A DNA stretch of 64,000 nt from an uncultured Lachnospiraceae bacterium. GTDB taxonomy: Bacteria > Bacillota > Clostridia > Lachnospirales > Lachnospiraceae. This document shows positions 27,225-36,462 of this stretch, piece by piece. How positions within the stretch are numbered: position 1 is the stretch's first letter; each line of letters starts with the position of its first letter. The translations under genes and the position numbers were made by a program. Under the pieces are notes generated by a model, which saw nothing but the letters and a program-made list of their open reading frames with translations, was not told the DNA's origin and did not search any database. The stretch lies in assembly GCA_910577735.1 (NCBI GenBank), contig CAJTOO010000018.1, forward strand, positions 1 to 64,000, given 5' to 3'.

Positions 27225-28605
27225 AGGGCTCTAGTTCTACTAACAAAAAATCCAGCGTTTTCCCGTTTCAAGAAAATCAGCTGGATTTTGGCGTACTTTA
27301 ATAACGGTTCCTGTTTTCATGAATTTAAGCTGTTCCTTTTACTGCAAACAGGTGGCTTCCTGTCCGTTCTTTTTGTATTTTTTCATGCAGTTTATTGATG
27401 TTATATCCTAAGCAGAGCAAAAGAATTTCTAGTTTCACCTTTGTTTTCCCACGAAGCAAAAATCTTTGGAATCCATAGTCATTTTTCAGAACACCAAATG
27501 CACCTTCTACTTGAATGGATCGGTTCATCCGATATTTGATCCCTGTTTCACTCAGGATGTTTTCGTATGATTCCTGCCGCTTTTCCAAAAAACTTTTGGA
27601 AATATATAACCGCTTATTGCCTTTTGCTTTGGTACATTTTTCTTTATAAGGACATCCTCTACAGTCTTCACATTCGTAAACAGTTACTTCCGATTCGTAG
27701 CCGCTTTTACTTTTCTGCTTTTTAATAAAAAGAGGTAACAATGATTTCCCGGCATGACAGGTGTATGTGTCAGCTTTTTCATCATATCCTATGTTTTCCC
27801 TTAAAAAGCTGTAACCTTCTTCACTTTCGTAGCCGGAATCCGCTGTTACACTTGGGTATCGTAATCCCAGCTTTTCTTCCCTTGTCTTCAGAAATGGGAT
27901 CAGTGTCCATACATCGTTTCTGTCCTGGAAAATATCAGCTGCTACGATATATTCACTGTCCGCGGCGATCTGTACATTATATCCCGGTTTTAACTGGGCA
28001 TTACGCATATGGTCATCTTTCATATGCAAAAAGGTGGCATCCGGGTCTGTCTTGCAATGATTATTTCTGCCCTGAAAACTGGCTGTATGCCAGTCATAGT
28101 TCCTATGGCGTTCAAGAAACCTGCGGAACAGTTCTGCATACCGCTGGTTCTTACTTTTCCTCCTGCCGCGTCCGTTTACAAAAACGGTACCGTCTGTCCG
28201 GCATTTCTCTTCCAGAAAACGGGATATTTTCTGTAAATCCTGCGTCCTTGTTTCTACACTGACCGAAAAAGTATACCTGTTGGCACAGGCTTCTGCCAGA
28301 AATCCTGTACGGAAACGGGCAATGGTGCTGTGAACCTACAGTAAGCTGTAATCTAATTCCTCCAATTCGTGGCTCAGCAGTCGAACCGAATCATCATTAG
28401 GGACCAGACCTTCTAAACTTGATGGTAAAACCAGTTGATAAGGTTCGCCAAATTCGGTATAATTTTTTATGGTATTTTAATTTACTCGTCATAATTTATT
28501 ATACCACGGATGGCAGGCTCTTCGGAGTCTGCTTTTCTGTTTTTAGACACAAAAACGGAGCCATTGCTCCAGTAGCGATTGTTCAGCTACTTTTGCAACA
28601 GCCCC
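27225..28605 (-). mobile_element. Internally deleted IS1182-type insertion sequence
   Basis: The right end carries GGGGCTGTTGCAAAAGTAGC, read on the minus strand at 28605-28586, a terminal sequence common to this IS group. The left end is uncertain; AGGGCT at 27225-27230 begins a poor match to it. The element contains the transposase remnant and, at its 3' side, an AAAATCCAGC/GCTGGATTTT hairpin (about 27247-27289). Most of the N-terminal half of the transposase is deleted, so it cannot move alone. Confidence 0.7.
27325..28492 (-). pseudogene. Broken IS1182-family transposase
   Basis: The ATG at 28492 begins MTSKLKYHKK and then needs a one-base shift (run of six A) to continue as EFGEPYQLVLPSSLEGLVPN, up to a TAG at 28338-28336. 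Directly after the TAG the same frame continues as VHSTIARFRTGFLAEACANRYTF and stays open to 27325, through VTADSGYESEEGYSFL, the zinc-like CEDCRGCPYKEKC and the final domain. In intact IS1182 transposases more than 100 residues separate the SLL and HSTIARFR blocks, so an internal deletion is clear. The DDE acids of the C-terminal domain seem partly present (TADSGYES). Confidence 0.85.
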
Positions 28606-28978
28606 ATTTTTTATTGTCCGTCCCGGAGATTACAAGGGAAGATATGACAAAAGATATAACGGAAAGAGTCAGGAAAGCCCAAGATAAGGTACTGGAACAT
28701 TGATCAGTGATGTACCCTTACTGTTTGGGAGTGATGATGTACTGTGGCTGTATGACAGCGATTTTGTATATCTGTAGAAACAGGGGACAGGCATTTGTTG
28801 ATGTAAGCAGAAATTCAATGTCCATTTGTATAATCCACGATGATAAAATAAATACATATCATGCTTCATAAAGTGTATACGGTTTATGTATTTATTAAAA
28901 AAACATTTTATAGTGAGCAAAAGTAATCGTTTTATGATTGGATTTATGTCATAAGATACTGGTATAATTTGTCAAATT
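28606..28978. other. Gene debris downstream of the IS end
   Basis: From the IS boundary an open frame runs to TGA at 28701-28703 and reads PEITREDMTKDITERVRKAQ..., like the tail of a truncated protein cut by the IS. The remaining AT-rich stretch contains stop-rich fragments and no gene that I can support. Confidence 0.4.
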
Positions 28979-28990
28979 GGAGGTGATAGG

Positions 28991-29320
28991 GTGATCAATA
29001 TTGATTTTAACAATATAAACGATGAGATTGTCTACGAGGCATTTCATGTGGATGGAAATGAAGCTGAGGCACTGAACGACAGCTATCTGGAACTCTTTGA
29101 ACTGATCGGACGGGACGCTATGCTGAAACTGTTTACCCATTTTCATGGGGATAAGATAGACTGTCCCATGCGGCTGTATCGTGCAGAGTTTATTGCTGAC
29201 CTTGCGAAAAATGAGACAGACAGGCGTGAGAGGGCCAAGATCGCAAGGGCCGGCGGATATTCGGCAAGGGTAATAGAAGGCGTGCTGAGTAAGCGACGGA
29301 AAGAAAATGAGGCGGAATAA
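28991..29320 (+). CDS. Small Mor-like DNA-binding regulator
   Basis: A 109-residue protein that begins with GTG 28991 right after GGAGGTGAT, the full anti-rRNA sequence. The layout resembles the Mor transcription-activator group: an acidic N-terminal dimer-like part with YLELFELIGRDAMLKLFTHFHGDKIDCP, then a C-terminal helical region with RRERAKIARAGGYSARVIEGVLSKRRKE, which can form a helix-turn-helix. Mor-type proteins activate phage or element promoters. It lies 48 bases before the MBOAT gene and may control it. Family assignment is moderate. Confidence 0.6.
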   Translation: MINIDFNNINDEIVYEAFHVDGNEAEALNDSYLELFELIGRDAMLKLFTHFHGDKIDCPMRLYRAEFIADLAKNETDRRERAKIARAGGYSARVIEGVLSKRRKENEAE

Positions 29321-29368
29321 TAAAATGGAAAACGACATCAATGCCATTGAGTGGGGTGTGGCAATAAA

Positions 29369-30814
29369 ATGACATACACATCCTATGCATTTCTGATTTT
29401 TATAGTTATAACAACAGGCATCTATTATACAGTACATAAAAAACGACAGTGGTTGGTCCTTCTGTTTTCCAGCATTATCTTTTATATATGTTCCGGCCCG
29501 GTTTTTTTAATCTGGCTCTTATCCTTTACCTTTTTTACATGGTACGGCGCAGGAAAAATGGAGAAGAGTAAGGCAGGAAGAAAAGCGGTTCTGGCAGTGC
29601 TGATTTTTATGAACATCGGCGTATTGTTCCTTCTCAAATGGAGCGGCATGGAACTGGCGTTTATAAACAGGGTCTTTGGAACCAATCTGGGATGGCGGGT
29701 TGTCCTGCCCATGGGAATGTCCTTTTTTACATTCCAGAATGTGTCTTATTCAGTGGATGTATACAGGGGGAAGATCCCGGCGGAAAGAGATTTCTGGCAT
29801 TATCTGTTGTATGCGTCTTATTTTCCTTATATTGTATCCGGGCCGGTTAACCGGTATGAAAAGATGGGAGCGCAGTTTTGTGCGGGACATTCTTTTGACA
29901 GGGATGCTTTTTATCATGGTATTCTGCGGATCCTGTGGGGATATATGAAGAAGATGGTCATCGCTGACAGGGCAGCAATCTTTGTTGATGAGGTTTTCGG
30001 ACATTACTATATGTACCGGGGACTTTTTATCATATTTGCTGTGCTTTTGTTCTCACTGCAGCTCTACATGGATTTCAGCGGCTGTATGGATATCGTTCTG
30101 GGTGTATCGAAACTGTTCGGGATAGAGATGGCGGAGAATTTCCGTGCACCTTATGGAGCGGTCACCGTGGCGGATTTCTGGAGGAGATGGCACATGTCCC
30201 TGACGTCATGGTTCCGGGATTACCTGTATATCCCGCTTGGCGGCAACAGGAAAGGGGCGGCGCGGAAATATCTCAATATCGTGCTCGTCTTTCTGTTTTG
30301 CGGGATGTGGCATGGCGCGGGCATTACCTTTTTGATCTGGGGGTTTCTGAACGGGGCATATCAGGTGACCGGCAGTATGACGGTCAGACTCAGGAGGCGG
30401 CTGTGTCAGGCTGCAGGACTGGATGAGCATAGTCATGGAGCAATGCTGCGCAAAAAACTGACCACTGCTGTCCTGATAGAATCTACATGGCTGTTTTTTC
30501 GGGCAGATGGTTTTAAAGAAGCCTTTGTCATGCTGCGGCGTATGTTTACAGGCTGGAATCCGTGGATTCTTTCTGATGGGACATTATATCAGGCCGGACT
30601 GGATCAATGGGATTTCCTGATCCTGCTTGTGGGTGCACTGGGCGTCGGCTGGGTGTCACGCACAGCGGATGATAAAGATCTGTACCGGATCTTCTGTTCA
30701 CAGAGCTGGCTGTGTCAGACGATGGTCATTCTTGGTGCGCTGGTGGTATGGTATCTGTTTGGCATTTACGGACCTGGATTTGATCCGGTGGAATTTCTGT
30801 ACTTTAATTTTTGA
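29369..30814 (+). CDS. MBOAT-family O-acyltransferase (AlgI/DltB-like)
   Basis: Membrane-bound O-acyltransferase of about 481 residues with around ten hydrophobic segments. The two family histidines are visible in FWRRWHMSLTSWFRDYLYIPLGGNR (about H275) and CGMWHGAGITFLIWG (about H315, the invariant one). These proteins move acyl groups across the membrane to extracellular polysaccharide or teichoic acid. The frame opens at GTG 29351, but ATG 29369 is the better start. The stop overlaps an in-frame TTG of the next gene, an SGNH protein, giving the standard AlgI/AlgJ or DltB/DltD-type pair. No dltA/dltC is present, so O-acetylation is more likely than D-alanylation. Confidence 0.9.
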   Translation: MTYTSYAFLIFIVITTGIYYTVHKKRQWLVLLFSSIIFYICSGPVFLIWLLSFTFFTWYGAGKMEKSKAGRKAVLAVLIFMNIGVLFLLKWSGMELAFINRVFGTNLGWRVVLPMGMSFFTFQNVSYSVDVYRGKIPAERDFWHYLLYASYFPYIVSGPVNRYEKMGAQFCAGHSFDRDAFYHGILRILWGYMKKMVIADRAAIFVDEVFGHYYMYRGLFIIFAVLLFSLQLYMDFSGCMDIVLGVSKLFGIEMAENFRAPYGAVTVADFWRRWHMSLTSWFRDYLYIPLGGNRKGAARKYLNIVLVFLFCGMWHGAGITFLIWGFLNGAYQVTGSMTVRLRRRLCQAAGLDEHSHGAMLRKKLTTAVLIESTWLFFRADGFKEAFVMLRRMFTGWNPWILSDGTLYQAGLDQWDFLILLVGALGVGWVSRTADDKDLYRIFCSQSWLCQTMVILGALVVWYLFGIYGPGFDPVEFLYFNF

Positions 30815-30861
30815 AAAAACAGGCAGTGGCGTGCAGGGGTGCATGTGAGGGGAAAGCCGGT

Positions 30862-32316
30862 ATGGACTGCGATATTTCACAAAGAAGGATGGGATATAAG
30901 GTGGACAGAGGTGCAAATGTTTTGGTCAGCATCGTCATAACGTTACTTGTCTTTATGAGACTGGGATATGTTTTGGAGGCTGACTATGACGGAAATCAGT
31001 CAATGGCCGGGTTTTACCGATTGGACAGGGATAGCGTGGACGTTGTTTTTTACGGCAGCAGTCATGTATATGCGGGGGTGAATGTGGCTGCCCTGTGGGA
31101 CGATTACGGTATTGCGGGATATGATATGGCCGGGACCATGCAGACGTTATGGAATTCTTATTACAATATGGAAGAGACGCTGAAATACCAGTCGCCCCGG
31201 CTGATGGTGGTGGATCTTTACGGAATAGGGATAGAAGAAGAGTACTATGGAACCACGAATGTTATCAAAAATGTGAGCAGTATGCGGTTTTCCCTTAATA
31301 AAATAAAGAATGTCTGGAACAGTGTACCGCATGAAGAATTTTTATCCTGCCTGCTGTCGTACCCGCTGACCCATGACAGCTATAAAGAGCTGGGGAGAGG
31401 AAATTTTGAGGAAGGGGTAAATAGTGTCGGCGGGGACTGGTATAAAGGCTATAAGCCTTCCTATGCGGTCACCTGGTATGATACGCTGCCGCAGGTGAGG
31501 ACAGACTTAGAACAAAGGATACCTGCACAGAAGAACAGAAACTATCTGGATAAAATGACCCGGCTTGCCAGAGAACATCAGATTCAGCTGGCTTTTATGG
31601 TTGTTCCCTATGAAGGGATCGATGAGGAAGACCAGATGCTGTATCAATGGGCCGAAGAGTATGCACAGGAAAACGGGATCCTGTTTTTAGACGGGAATGC
31701 CAGGCTGGAAGAAATGGGGTTTGATCCGGCGGTTGATTATGCGGAGGCATCCCACCTGAATCACAGCGGGGCATGTAAGTTTACGGCATATCTGGGAAGC
31801 TGGCTTACAGAGCATTATGATCTGGCTGACCGCAGAGGAGATGACAGGTGGGATTCCTGGCAGAAGTACAGTGACTGCCATAAATCCCGTCAGCAGGACC
31901 GGGAACTGGCGCAGTGTACGGAGCTGACAGCTTACCTTGGGAAATTGCAGGAGAGGGAGGATGATCTCGTAATCGTATCTTTGGATGACAATTATAGGAA
32001 GAATCCGTATGTGCAGCTTTTGGAAGGACTGGTTGGAATCGATCCATATACGCTTGGAAGTTCTGCATCCATCGTGCTGGAAGACCGGAGAATCTTATAC
32101 CAGACACCTGATGAGCCGGAATATCTGTGGTATAGGGAGACGGAGTTGTCTGATATCGCAGTCAGCAGATCCTATGGCGGCGCTATGCAGATACAGGTCA
32201 ATAATACGGTGAAGAATGATAACTATAATGATGTTACGATTCTGGTCTATAACAGGCTGCTTGATGAGGTGGCTGATGTGGTCTGCTTTAACAGTGATGG
32301 GGTATTGATCCGGTGA
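30862..32316 (+). CDS. SGNH/DltD-like acyltransferase partner of the MBOAT protein
   Basis: Type II membrane protein of about 484 residues. A single hydrophobic segment (about 19-36) is followed by an extracytoplasmic SGNH domain. Block I is VVFYGSSHVYAGVN with the nucleophile Ser, and the late block EASHLNHSGACKFTAYL holds the catalytic acid and His. The frame opens at TTG 30811. GAGGGGA at 30847-30853 is better spaced for ATG 30862; ATG 30889 is possible. It should complete transfer of the acyl group handed over by the MBOAT protein to a cell-surface glycan. The C-terminal 170 residues are a beta-rich domain that I do not recognise. Confidence 0.85.
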   Translation: MDCDISQRRMGYKVDRGANVLVSIVITLLVFMRLGYVLEADYDGNQSMAGFYRLDRDSVDVVFYGSSHVYAGVNVAALWDDYGIAGYDMAGTMQTLWNSYYNMEETLKYQSPRLMVVDLYGIGIEEEYYGTTNVIKNVSSMRFSLNKIKNVWNSVPHEEFLSCLLSYPLTHDSYKELGRGNFEEGVNSVGGDWYKGYKPSYAVTWYDTLPQVRTDLEQRIPAQKNRNYLDKMTRLAREHQIQLAFMVVPYEGIDEEDQMLYQWAEEYAQENGILFLDGNARLEEMGFDPAVDYAEASHLNHSGACKFTAYLGSWLTEHYDLADRRGDDRWDSWQKYSDCHKSRQQDRELAQCTELTAYLGKLQEREDDLVIVSLDDNYRKNPYVQLLEGLVGIDPYTLGSSASIVLEDRRILYQTPDEPEYLWYRETELSDIAVSRSYGGAMQIQVNNTVKNDNYNDVTILVYNRLLDEVADVVCFNSDGVLIR

Positions 32317-32590
32317 ATTTTCTTTCGTGGGTGGCAGGGTGTGTGAATAAGGCACAGCAGAACGGACAAGGCAGCTTTCAACTGCGTCGCATATTTTTTA
32401 AAGAAAATCTAATATACCATACATATTTAAATGACTTATGATAGGGGAAGCAATCTGGAGATGGATGGCTACAGCAATTATCATAGTGTTTTTGCACTTC
32501 ATGGCGAATTGAATCAAAAGATTGGTGAAGTTTTTGTCAGGGATAGTGTTTTAGATACAACTGATTTGTGTGGTGCATTTATGTTATAGT
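32317..32590. other. Intergenic AT-rich stretch before Rpn copy 2
   Basis: A 42-codon ORF at 32461-32589 (MDGYSNYHSVFALHGELNQK...) follows GGAG and ends exactly where the repeat unit begins. It matches no family that I know and is probably a remnant cut by insertion of the repeat. I see nothing else. Confidence 0.35.
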
Positions 32591-32600
32591 AAAAATCAGA

Positions 32601-32629
32601 TTGTGAGTCCTTGCACGATAGGATATAAT
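32601..32629 (+). promoter_or_regulatory. Promoter of Rpn-type gene, copy 2
   Basis: TTGTGA at 32601-32606, 17-base spacer, TATAAT at 32624-32629; identical to copy 1. Confidence 0.65.
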
Positions 32630-32649
32630 AATAGTAACTTAATGATGAG

Positions 32650-32727
32650 ATGGCAAAAGAAAAGACAGTCAAGAAGGCGGTGATTAGATGGCTGGAGAAG
32701 AAATACGGCAGGATACCAGAACTGTAG
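32650..32727 (+). CDS. Possible 25-residue leader peptide overlapping the Rpn copy 2 start
   Basis: ATG 32650 opens MAKEKTVKKAVIRWLEKKYG..., which passes across the Rpn start (32688) in another frame and ends at 32727. In copy 1 an extra A shortens the equivalent to 12 codons (MAKEKTAKKGGD). The Shine-Dalgarno is poor. It may be a coupling peptide or chance. Confidence 0.25.
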   Translation: MAKEKTVKKAVIRWLEKKYGRIPEL

Positions 32728-33497
32728 AGCAGATTGTTGATGGAATGAGTTTATTCGATGATGATCTGATGTCTATGGTATTTGATGGGAATATAGAAGC
32801 AACGGAGCTTCTGTTAAAGATTATATTGAAAAAAGACGATATTCAAGTTGTAAGCGTTGTTGGGCAGAGAGAATTGCAAAGTCCTGTAGTTGGCGGGCGA
32901 GATATCCGTTTAGACATTTTGGCAAAAGACAGCACGGGAAAGCAATATAATGTCGAGGTACAGAAGAAACCGGAAGGGGCGCATATACGCCGGGCCAGAT
33001 TTAACAGCAGCATGATGGACTCCCGGATGCTGAAAGCAGGGCAGGAGTTTTCGGAGCTTCAGGATTCGTATATGGTGTTTATCACCCAGACGGATATCTT
33101 TGGGCATGGGATACCGATTTATACGATTAATCGTCATTTTGAGGAAATTGACGATATCTTTGATGATGGTTCTCATATTGTATATGTGAATGGAAATTAT
33201 AAGGGAGACGACACGGTCGGTAGACTGATGCACGACTTTGGCTGTAAGGAATCGAAAGATATGTATTATCCTGAACTGGCTAGAGGAATGCGGCATTTTA
33301 AAGAAGAAGGAGGTCGAAAGAAGATGTGTGAAGCGGTTGAGAAATATGCGGAACAAAAGGCAGAAACTGTAAGATTGAACAGTCTGTTGGAGTCTATAAG
33401 AAATCTTATGGCAAATATGAAACTGGGTGCAGAGCAGGCGATGAATGTGCTTGAGGTCAATGATCAAGACAGGGAGATATTACAGAAAAGGTTATAA
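32688..33497 (+). CDS. Rpn-family PD-(D/E)XK nuclease/putative transposase, copy 2
   Basis: A 269-residue paralogue of the protein at 26323-27156. The nuclease core GRDIRLDILAKD...YNVEVQK and the first 215 or so residues are close to identical. Many third-codon positions differ between the copies, so the protein sequence has been held by selection since duplication. The C-terminus differs: it has YAEQKAETVRLN instead of the KEYA repeats. The start is ATG 32688 after AAGGCGGTGAT. A strong terminator follows. Confidence 0.85.
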   Translation: MAGEEIRQDTRTVEQIVDGMSLFDDDLMSMVFDGNIEATELLLKIILKKDDIQVVSVVGQRELQSPVVGGRDIRLDILAKDSTGKQYNVEVQKKPEGAHIRRARFNSSMMDSRMLKAGQEFSELQDSYMVFITQTDIFGHGIPIYTINRHFEEIDDIFDDGSHIVYVNGNYKGDDTVGRLMHDFGCKESKDMYYPELARGMRHFKEEGGRKKMCEAVEKYAEQKAETVRLNSLLESIRNLMANMKLGAEQAMNVLEVNDQDREILQKRL

Positions 33498-33524
33498 AGT
33501 TATTAGGTATAATTGATGTGGAGG

Positions 33525-33568
33525 GCAAGGAGTATTCTGAAGTGATAGAATACTCCTTGCTTAGTTTT
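33525..33568 (+). terminator. Terminator after Rpn copy 2
   Basis: GCAAGGAGTATTCT (33525-33538) pairs perfectly with AGAATACTCCTTGC (33547-33560), followed by TTAGTTTT. Confidence 0.8.
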
Positions 33569-33711
33569 ACCTGTCAAATATAATAACGATAGTTATCGAA
33601 TGAAACATGCACACAGCGCTGTGACGATGGATGTATATAATCATATCGCAAGCAGACAGGATGTTAAGGAGGAAGTGGATCGGTATGCGATGCAAAATTT
33701 TATTTTATTAA

Positions 33712-33738
33712 TTAGCACTCACCTATTGACAGTGCTAA
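33712..33738 (+). promoter_or_regulatory. CIRCE-type operator (HrcA) upstream of clpB
   Basis: TTAGCACTC at 33712-33720, a 9-base spacer, then CAGTGCTAA at 33730-33738. This fits the CIRCE consensus TTAGCACTC-N9-GAGTGCTAA with one mismatch. It implies heat-shock repression by HrcA. Confidence 0.85.
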
Positions 33739-33754
33739 CAATTCGTTGTATTGT
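33726..33754 (+). promoter_or_regulatory. Candidate clpB promoter
   Basis: TTGACA at 33726-33731 overlaps the CIRCE element. A weak -10 TATTGT lies at 33749-33754 after 17 bases. TATAAA at 33760-33765 is too far for this -35. Confidence 0.45.
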
Positions 33755-33788
33755 GATAGTATAAATAGAACAGAAAGGGGAACAGGTT

Positions 33789-36377
33789 ATGAATTTAACG
33801 AAATTTACCCAGAAATCCATACAGGCAGTGGAGCAGTGTGAGAAGCTGGCATACGAATACGGTAACCAGGAAATCGAGCAGGAGCACTTACTCTACAGTC
33901 TGCTGACCATCGATGACAGTTTGATTTTAAAATTGGTTGAGAAGATGGAAATACAGAAGGAATATTTTTTAAACCGTGTAGAGCAGGGGTTGAATAAGCG
34001 CACGAAAGTGCAGGGCGGTCAGATTTATATCGGCCAGGATTTGAATAAGGCATTGATCAGTGCAGAAGATGAGGCAAAGGCGCTCAGTGATGAGTATGTG
34101 TCGGTGGAGCATCTCTTTCTGGCAATGCTGAAGCATCCCAACAGGGAAATGAAGGAAATCTTCCGGGAGTTTGGCATCACCAGAGAGCGCTTTTTGCAGG
34201 CATTGTCTACGGTGCGGGGTAACCAGAGGGTGACTTCGGATAATCCGGAGGCAACTTATGATACGCTGGAGAAGTACGGGCAGGATCTGGTGGAAAAGGC
34301 GAGAAGCCAGAAATTGGATCCTGTGATTGGCAGGGATAATGAGATTCGTAACGTAATCCGTATTCTTTCCCGTAAAACCAAGAACAATCCCGTGTTGATC
34401 GGAGAACCTGGTGTGGGTAAGACTGCTGTGGCAGAAGGTCTGGCACAGCGTATCGTCAGGGGGGATGTGCCGGAAGGACTTAAAGATAAGAAGATATTTG
34501 CCTTGGATATGGGGGCGTTGGTGGCAGGCGCCAAGTATCGCGGCGAGTTTGAGGAACGTCTGAAAGCGGTGCTTGATGATGTGAAGAACAGTGACGGGCA
34601 GATCATCCTTTTCATCGATGAGCTGCACACTATCGTGGGTGCGGGTAAGACAGACGGTGCCATGGATGCGGGCAATATGCTCAAACCCATGCTTGCCAGG
34701 GGTGAACTGCACTGCATTGGCGCTACCACACTGGATGAATACAGGCAGTATATTGAGAAGGATGCGGCGCTTGAGCGGCGTTTCCAGCCAGTGATGGTGG
34801 AGGAGCCTACAGTGGAGGATACCATATCCATTCTGCGTGGTTTGAAAGAGCGCTATGAGGTTTTTCATGGCGTCAAGATTATGGATAATGCACTGGTCAG
34901 TGCGGCGGTTTTATCCAATCGTTATATTGCGGACAGATTCCTGCCGGACAAGGCTATCGATCTGGTGGATGAGGCCTGTGCATTGATTAAGACAGAACTG
35001 GATTCCATGCCCACAGAGCTAGATGAACTGCAACGTAAGGTGATGCAGCTTGAGATTGAAGAGACAGCCCTGAAAAAGGAGGATGACAACTTAAGCAGGG
35101 AACGTCTTACCAATCTGCAGCGGGAACTGGCAGAATGGAAGGAAGAACTGAAAAACCGCATGGTGCAGTGGGAGAATGAAAAGGCGTCTGTGGAGAAGCT
35201 GTCTAAGATCAGGGAAGAAATCGACGAAGTCAACAATCAGATTCAGATTGCCCAGCGTGACGGAGACTATGAGAAAGCTGCGGAATTAAGCTATGGTAAG
35301 CTGCCTTCTTTAAAGCAGCAATTGGAGATTGAGGAAGAGCAGGTCAGCAAGAAAGACTTATCTCTCGTTCATGAGAGCGTGTCCGATGAAGAGATTGCCA
35401 GGATTATTTCCCGCTGGACAGGGATACCGGTCGTAAAGCTGACGGAGAGCGAGCGAAATAAGACCCTGCATCTGGATGAGGAGCTGCATAAACGGGTAAT
35501 TGGCCAGGATGAGGGCGTGACGAAGGTAACAGAAGCTATTATTCGTTCTAAGGCAGGTATCAAGGATCCTACCAAGCCCATCGGTTCCTTCCTGTTCCTG
35601 GGTCCTACTGGTGTGGGTAAGACAGAACTGGCTAAGGCGCTGGCGGCATCTTTGTTTGATGATGAGAATAATATGGTGCGCATCGATATGAGTGAATATA
35701 TGGAGAAATACTCGGTTTCCAGGCTGATTGGGGCGCCTCCCGGATATGTAGGATATGAGGAAGGCGGGCAATTGACTGAAGCAGTCAGGAGAAAGCCATA
35801 CTCGGTGGTACTATTTGATGAGATTGAGAAAGCGCATCCGGATGTCTTTAATGTGCTGCTGCAGGTGTTGGATGACGGGCGTATCACAGATTCTCAGGGC
35901 AGGACGGTGGACTTTAAGAATACGATTCTCATCATGACGTCTAATATCGGGGCCAATTATCTGTTGGAAGGCATTGACGCGCAGGGAGCTGTCACGCCGG
36001 AGGCAGAACATCTGGTTCTGGGAGATTTAAGAAATCATTTCAGACCGGAGTTTTTAAACAGGCTGGATGAGACGATTCTCTTTAAGCCGTTGACTAAGGA
36101 TAATATCGGCGGTATCATTCGTCTGATTATAGAGGATTTGAACAGGCGGCTTGCTGACAGAGAATTACAGATAGAGCTCACGCCGGAGGCAGAACGGTTT
36201 ATTGTGGAGAATGCCTATGATCCTGTATATGGGGCAAGACCGCTCAAAAGGTATATTCAGAAATATGTGGAGACTCTGTCTGCAAAGTTGATTCTGGCAG
36301 ATCAGGTGAGGTCTAAGGACGTTATACAGATTGTGCTTAGAGAGGATCATCTGGAGGCAGTCTGTAAGGTTGTCTAG
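33789..36377 (+). CDS. clpB: ATP-dependent disaggregase ClpB
   Basis: Hsp100 chaperone of 862 residues, the usual length. The N-terminal Clp_N repeat domain (about 1-150) is followed by NBD1 with Walker A GEPGVGKT (about 204-211) and Walker [10 protein letters not shown]; the coiled-coil M domain (about 400-525, highly charged), which distinguishes ClpB from ClpC; NBD2 with GPTGVGKT (about 605-612); and the ClpB C-terminal domain. No ClpP-binding IGF/L loop was noticed. It threads aggregated proteins through its pore together with DnaK. AAAGGGG lies upstream of the ATG. A CIRCE-type site points to HrcA control. Confidence 0.97.
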   Translation: MNLTKFTQKSIQAVEQCEKLAYEYGNQEIEQEHLLYSLLTIDDSLILKLVEKMEIQKEYFLNRVEQGLNKRTKVQGGQIYIGQDLNKALISAEDEAKALSDEYVSVEHLFLAMLKHPNREMKEIFREFGITRERFLQALSTVRGNQRVTSDNPEATYDTLEKYGQDLVEKARSQKLDPVIGRDNEIRNVIRILSRKTKNNPVLIGEPGVGKTAVAEGLAQRIVRGDVPEGLKDKKIFALDMGALVAGAKYRGEFEERLKAVLDDVKNSDGQIILFIDELHTIVGAGKTDGAMDAGNMLKPMLARGELHCIGATTLDEYRQYIEKDAALERRFQPVMVEEPTVEDTISILRGLKERYEVFHGVKIMDNALVSAAVLSNRYIADRFLPDKAIDLVDEACALIKTELDSMPTELDELQRKVMQLEIEETALKKEDDNLSRERLTNLQRELAEWKEELKNRMVQWENEKASVEKLSKIREEIDEVNNQIQIAQRDGDYEKAAELSYGKLPSLKQQLEIEEEQVSKKDLSLVHESVSDEEIARIISRWTGIPVVKLTESERNKTLHLDEELHKRVIGQDEGVTKVTEAIIRSKAGIKDPTKPIGSFLFLGPTGVGKTELAKALAASLFDDENNMVRIDMSEYMEKYSVSRLIGAPPGYVGYEEGGQLTEAVRRKPYSVVLFDEIEKAHPDVFNVLLQVLDDGRITDSQGRTVDFKNTILIMTSNIGANYLLEGIDAQGAVTPEAEHLVLGDLRNHFRPEFLNRLDETILFKPLTKDNIGGIIRLIIEDLNRRLADRELQIELTPEAERFIVENAYDPVYGARPLKRYIQKYVETLSAKLILADQVRSKDVIQIVLREDHLEAVCKVV

Positions 36378-36462
36378 GTAAGCCGCCGTCTGAATCCGAC
36401 AGAATGTATATTTTTTCATGAAAAGCATATGCTATTTCATATGTTATTAAATGGAGGAAATG

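Larger units (their letters stand above)
32591..33497 (+). repeat. Direct repeat copy 2: promoter, leader and Rpn-type gene
   Basis: Same orientation and layout as 26225-27156, 6366 bases apart. Together the copies bracket the IS remnant, the Mor-like gene and the MBOAT/SGNH cassette. Confidence 0.85.
33600..33764 (+). pseudogene. C-terminal fragment of a tyrosine recombinase/integrase
   Basis: The open frame reads HAHSAVTMDVYNHIASRQDVKEEVDRY, which matches the end of phage/transposon integrases: the GHASxxxTMDVYxH box holds the catalytic Tyr. The catalytic Arg-His-Arg part is absent, and upstream codons do not look like an integrase. After VDRYAMQ the frame runs on through the CIRCE-like element of clpB to a stop at 33762-33764. 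It is the scar of an integrated element. Confidence 0.55.

Noticed and set aside
27741..28262. 173-codon plus-strand ORF over the IS element
   Set aside because: The minus strand carries the recognisable transposase; this frame has no domain.
29351..32316. dlt operon (D-alanylation of teichoic acid)
   Set aside because: Only DltB/DltD-like folds are present; no DltA ligase or DltC carrier gene, so O-acetylation is more likely.
26225..33497. Composite transposon formed by the two Rpn copies
   Set aside because: No terminal inverted repeats or target duplications were seen at the copies, so they are described as direct repeats only.
33969..34868. 299-codon open frame opposite clpB
   Set aside because: Antisense of a highly conserved gene; no motif, no ribosome site.
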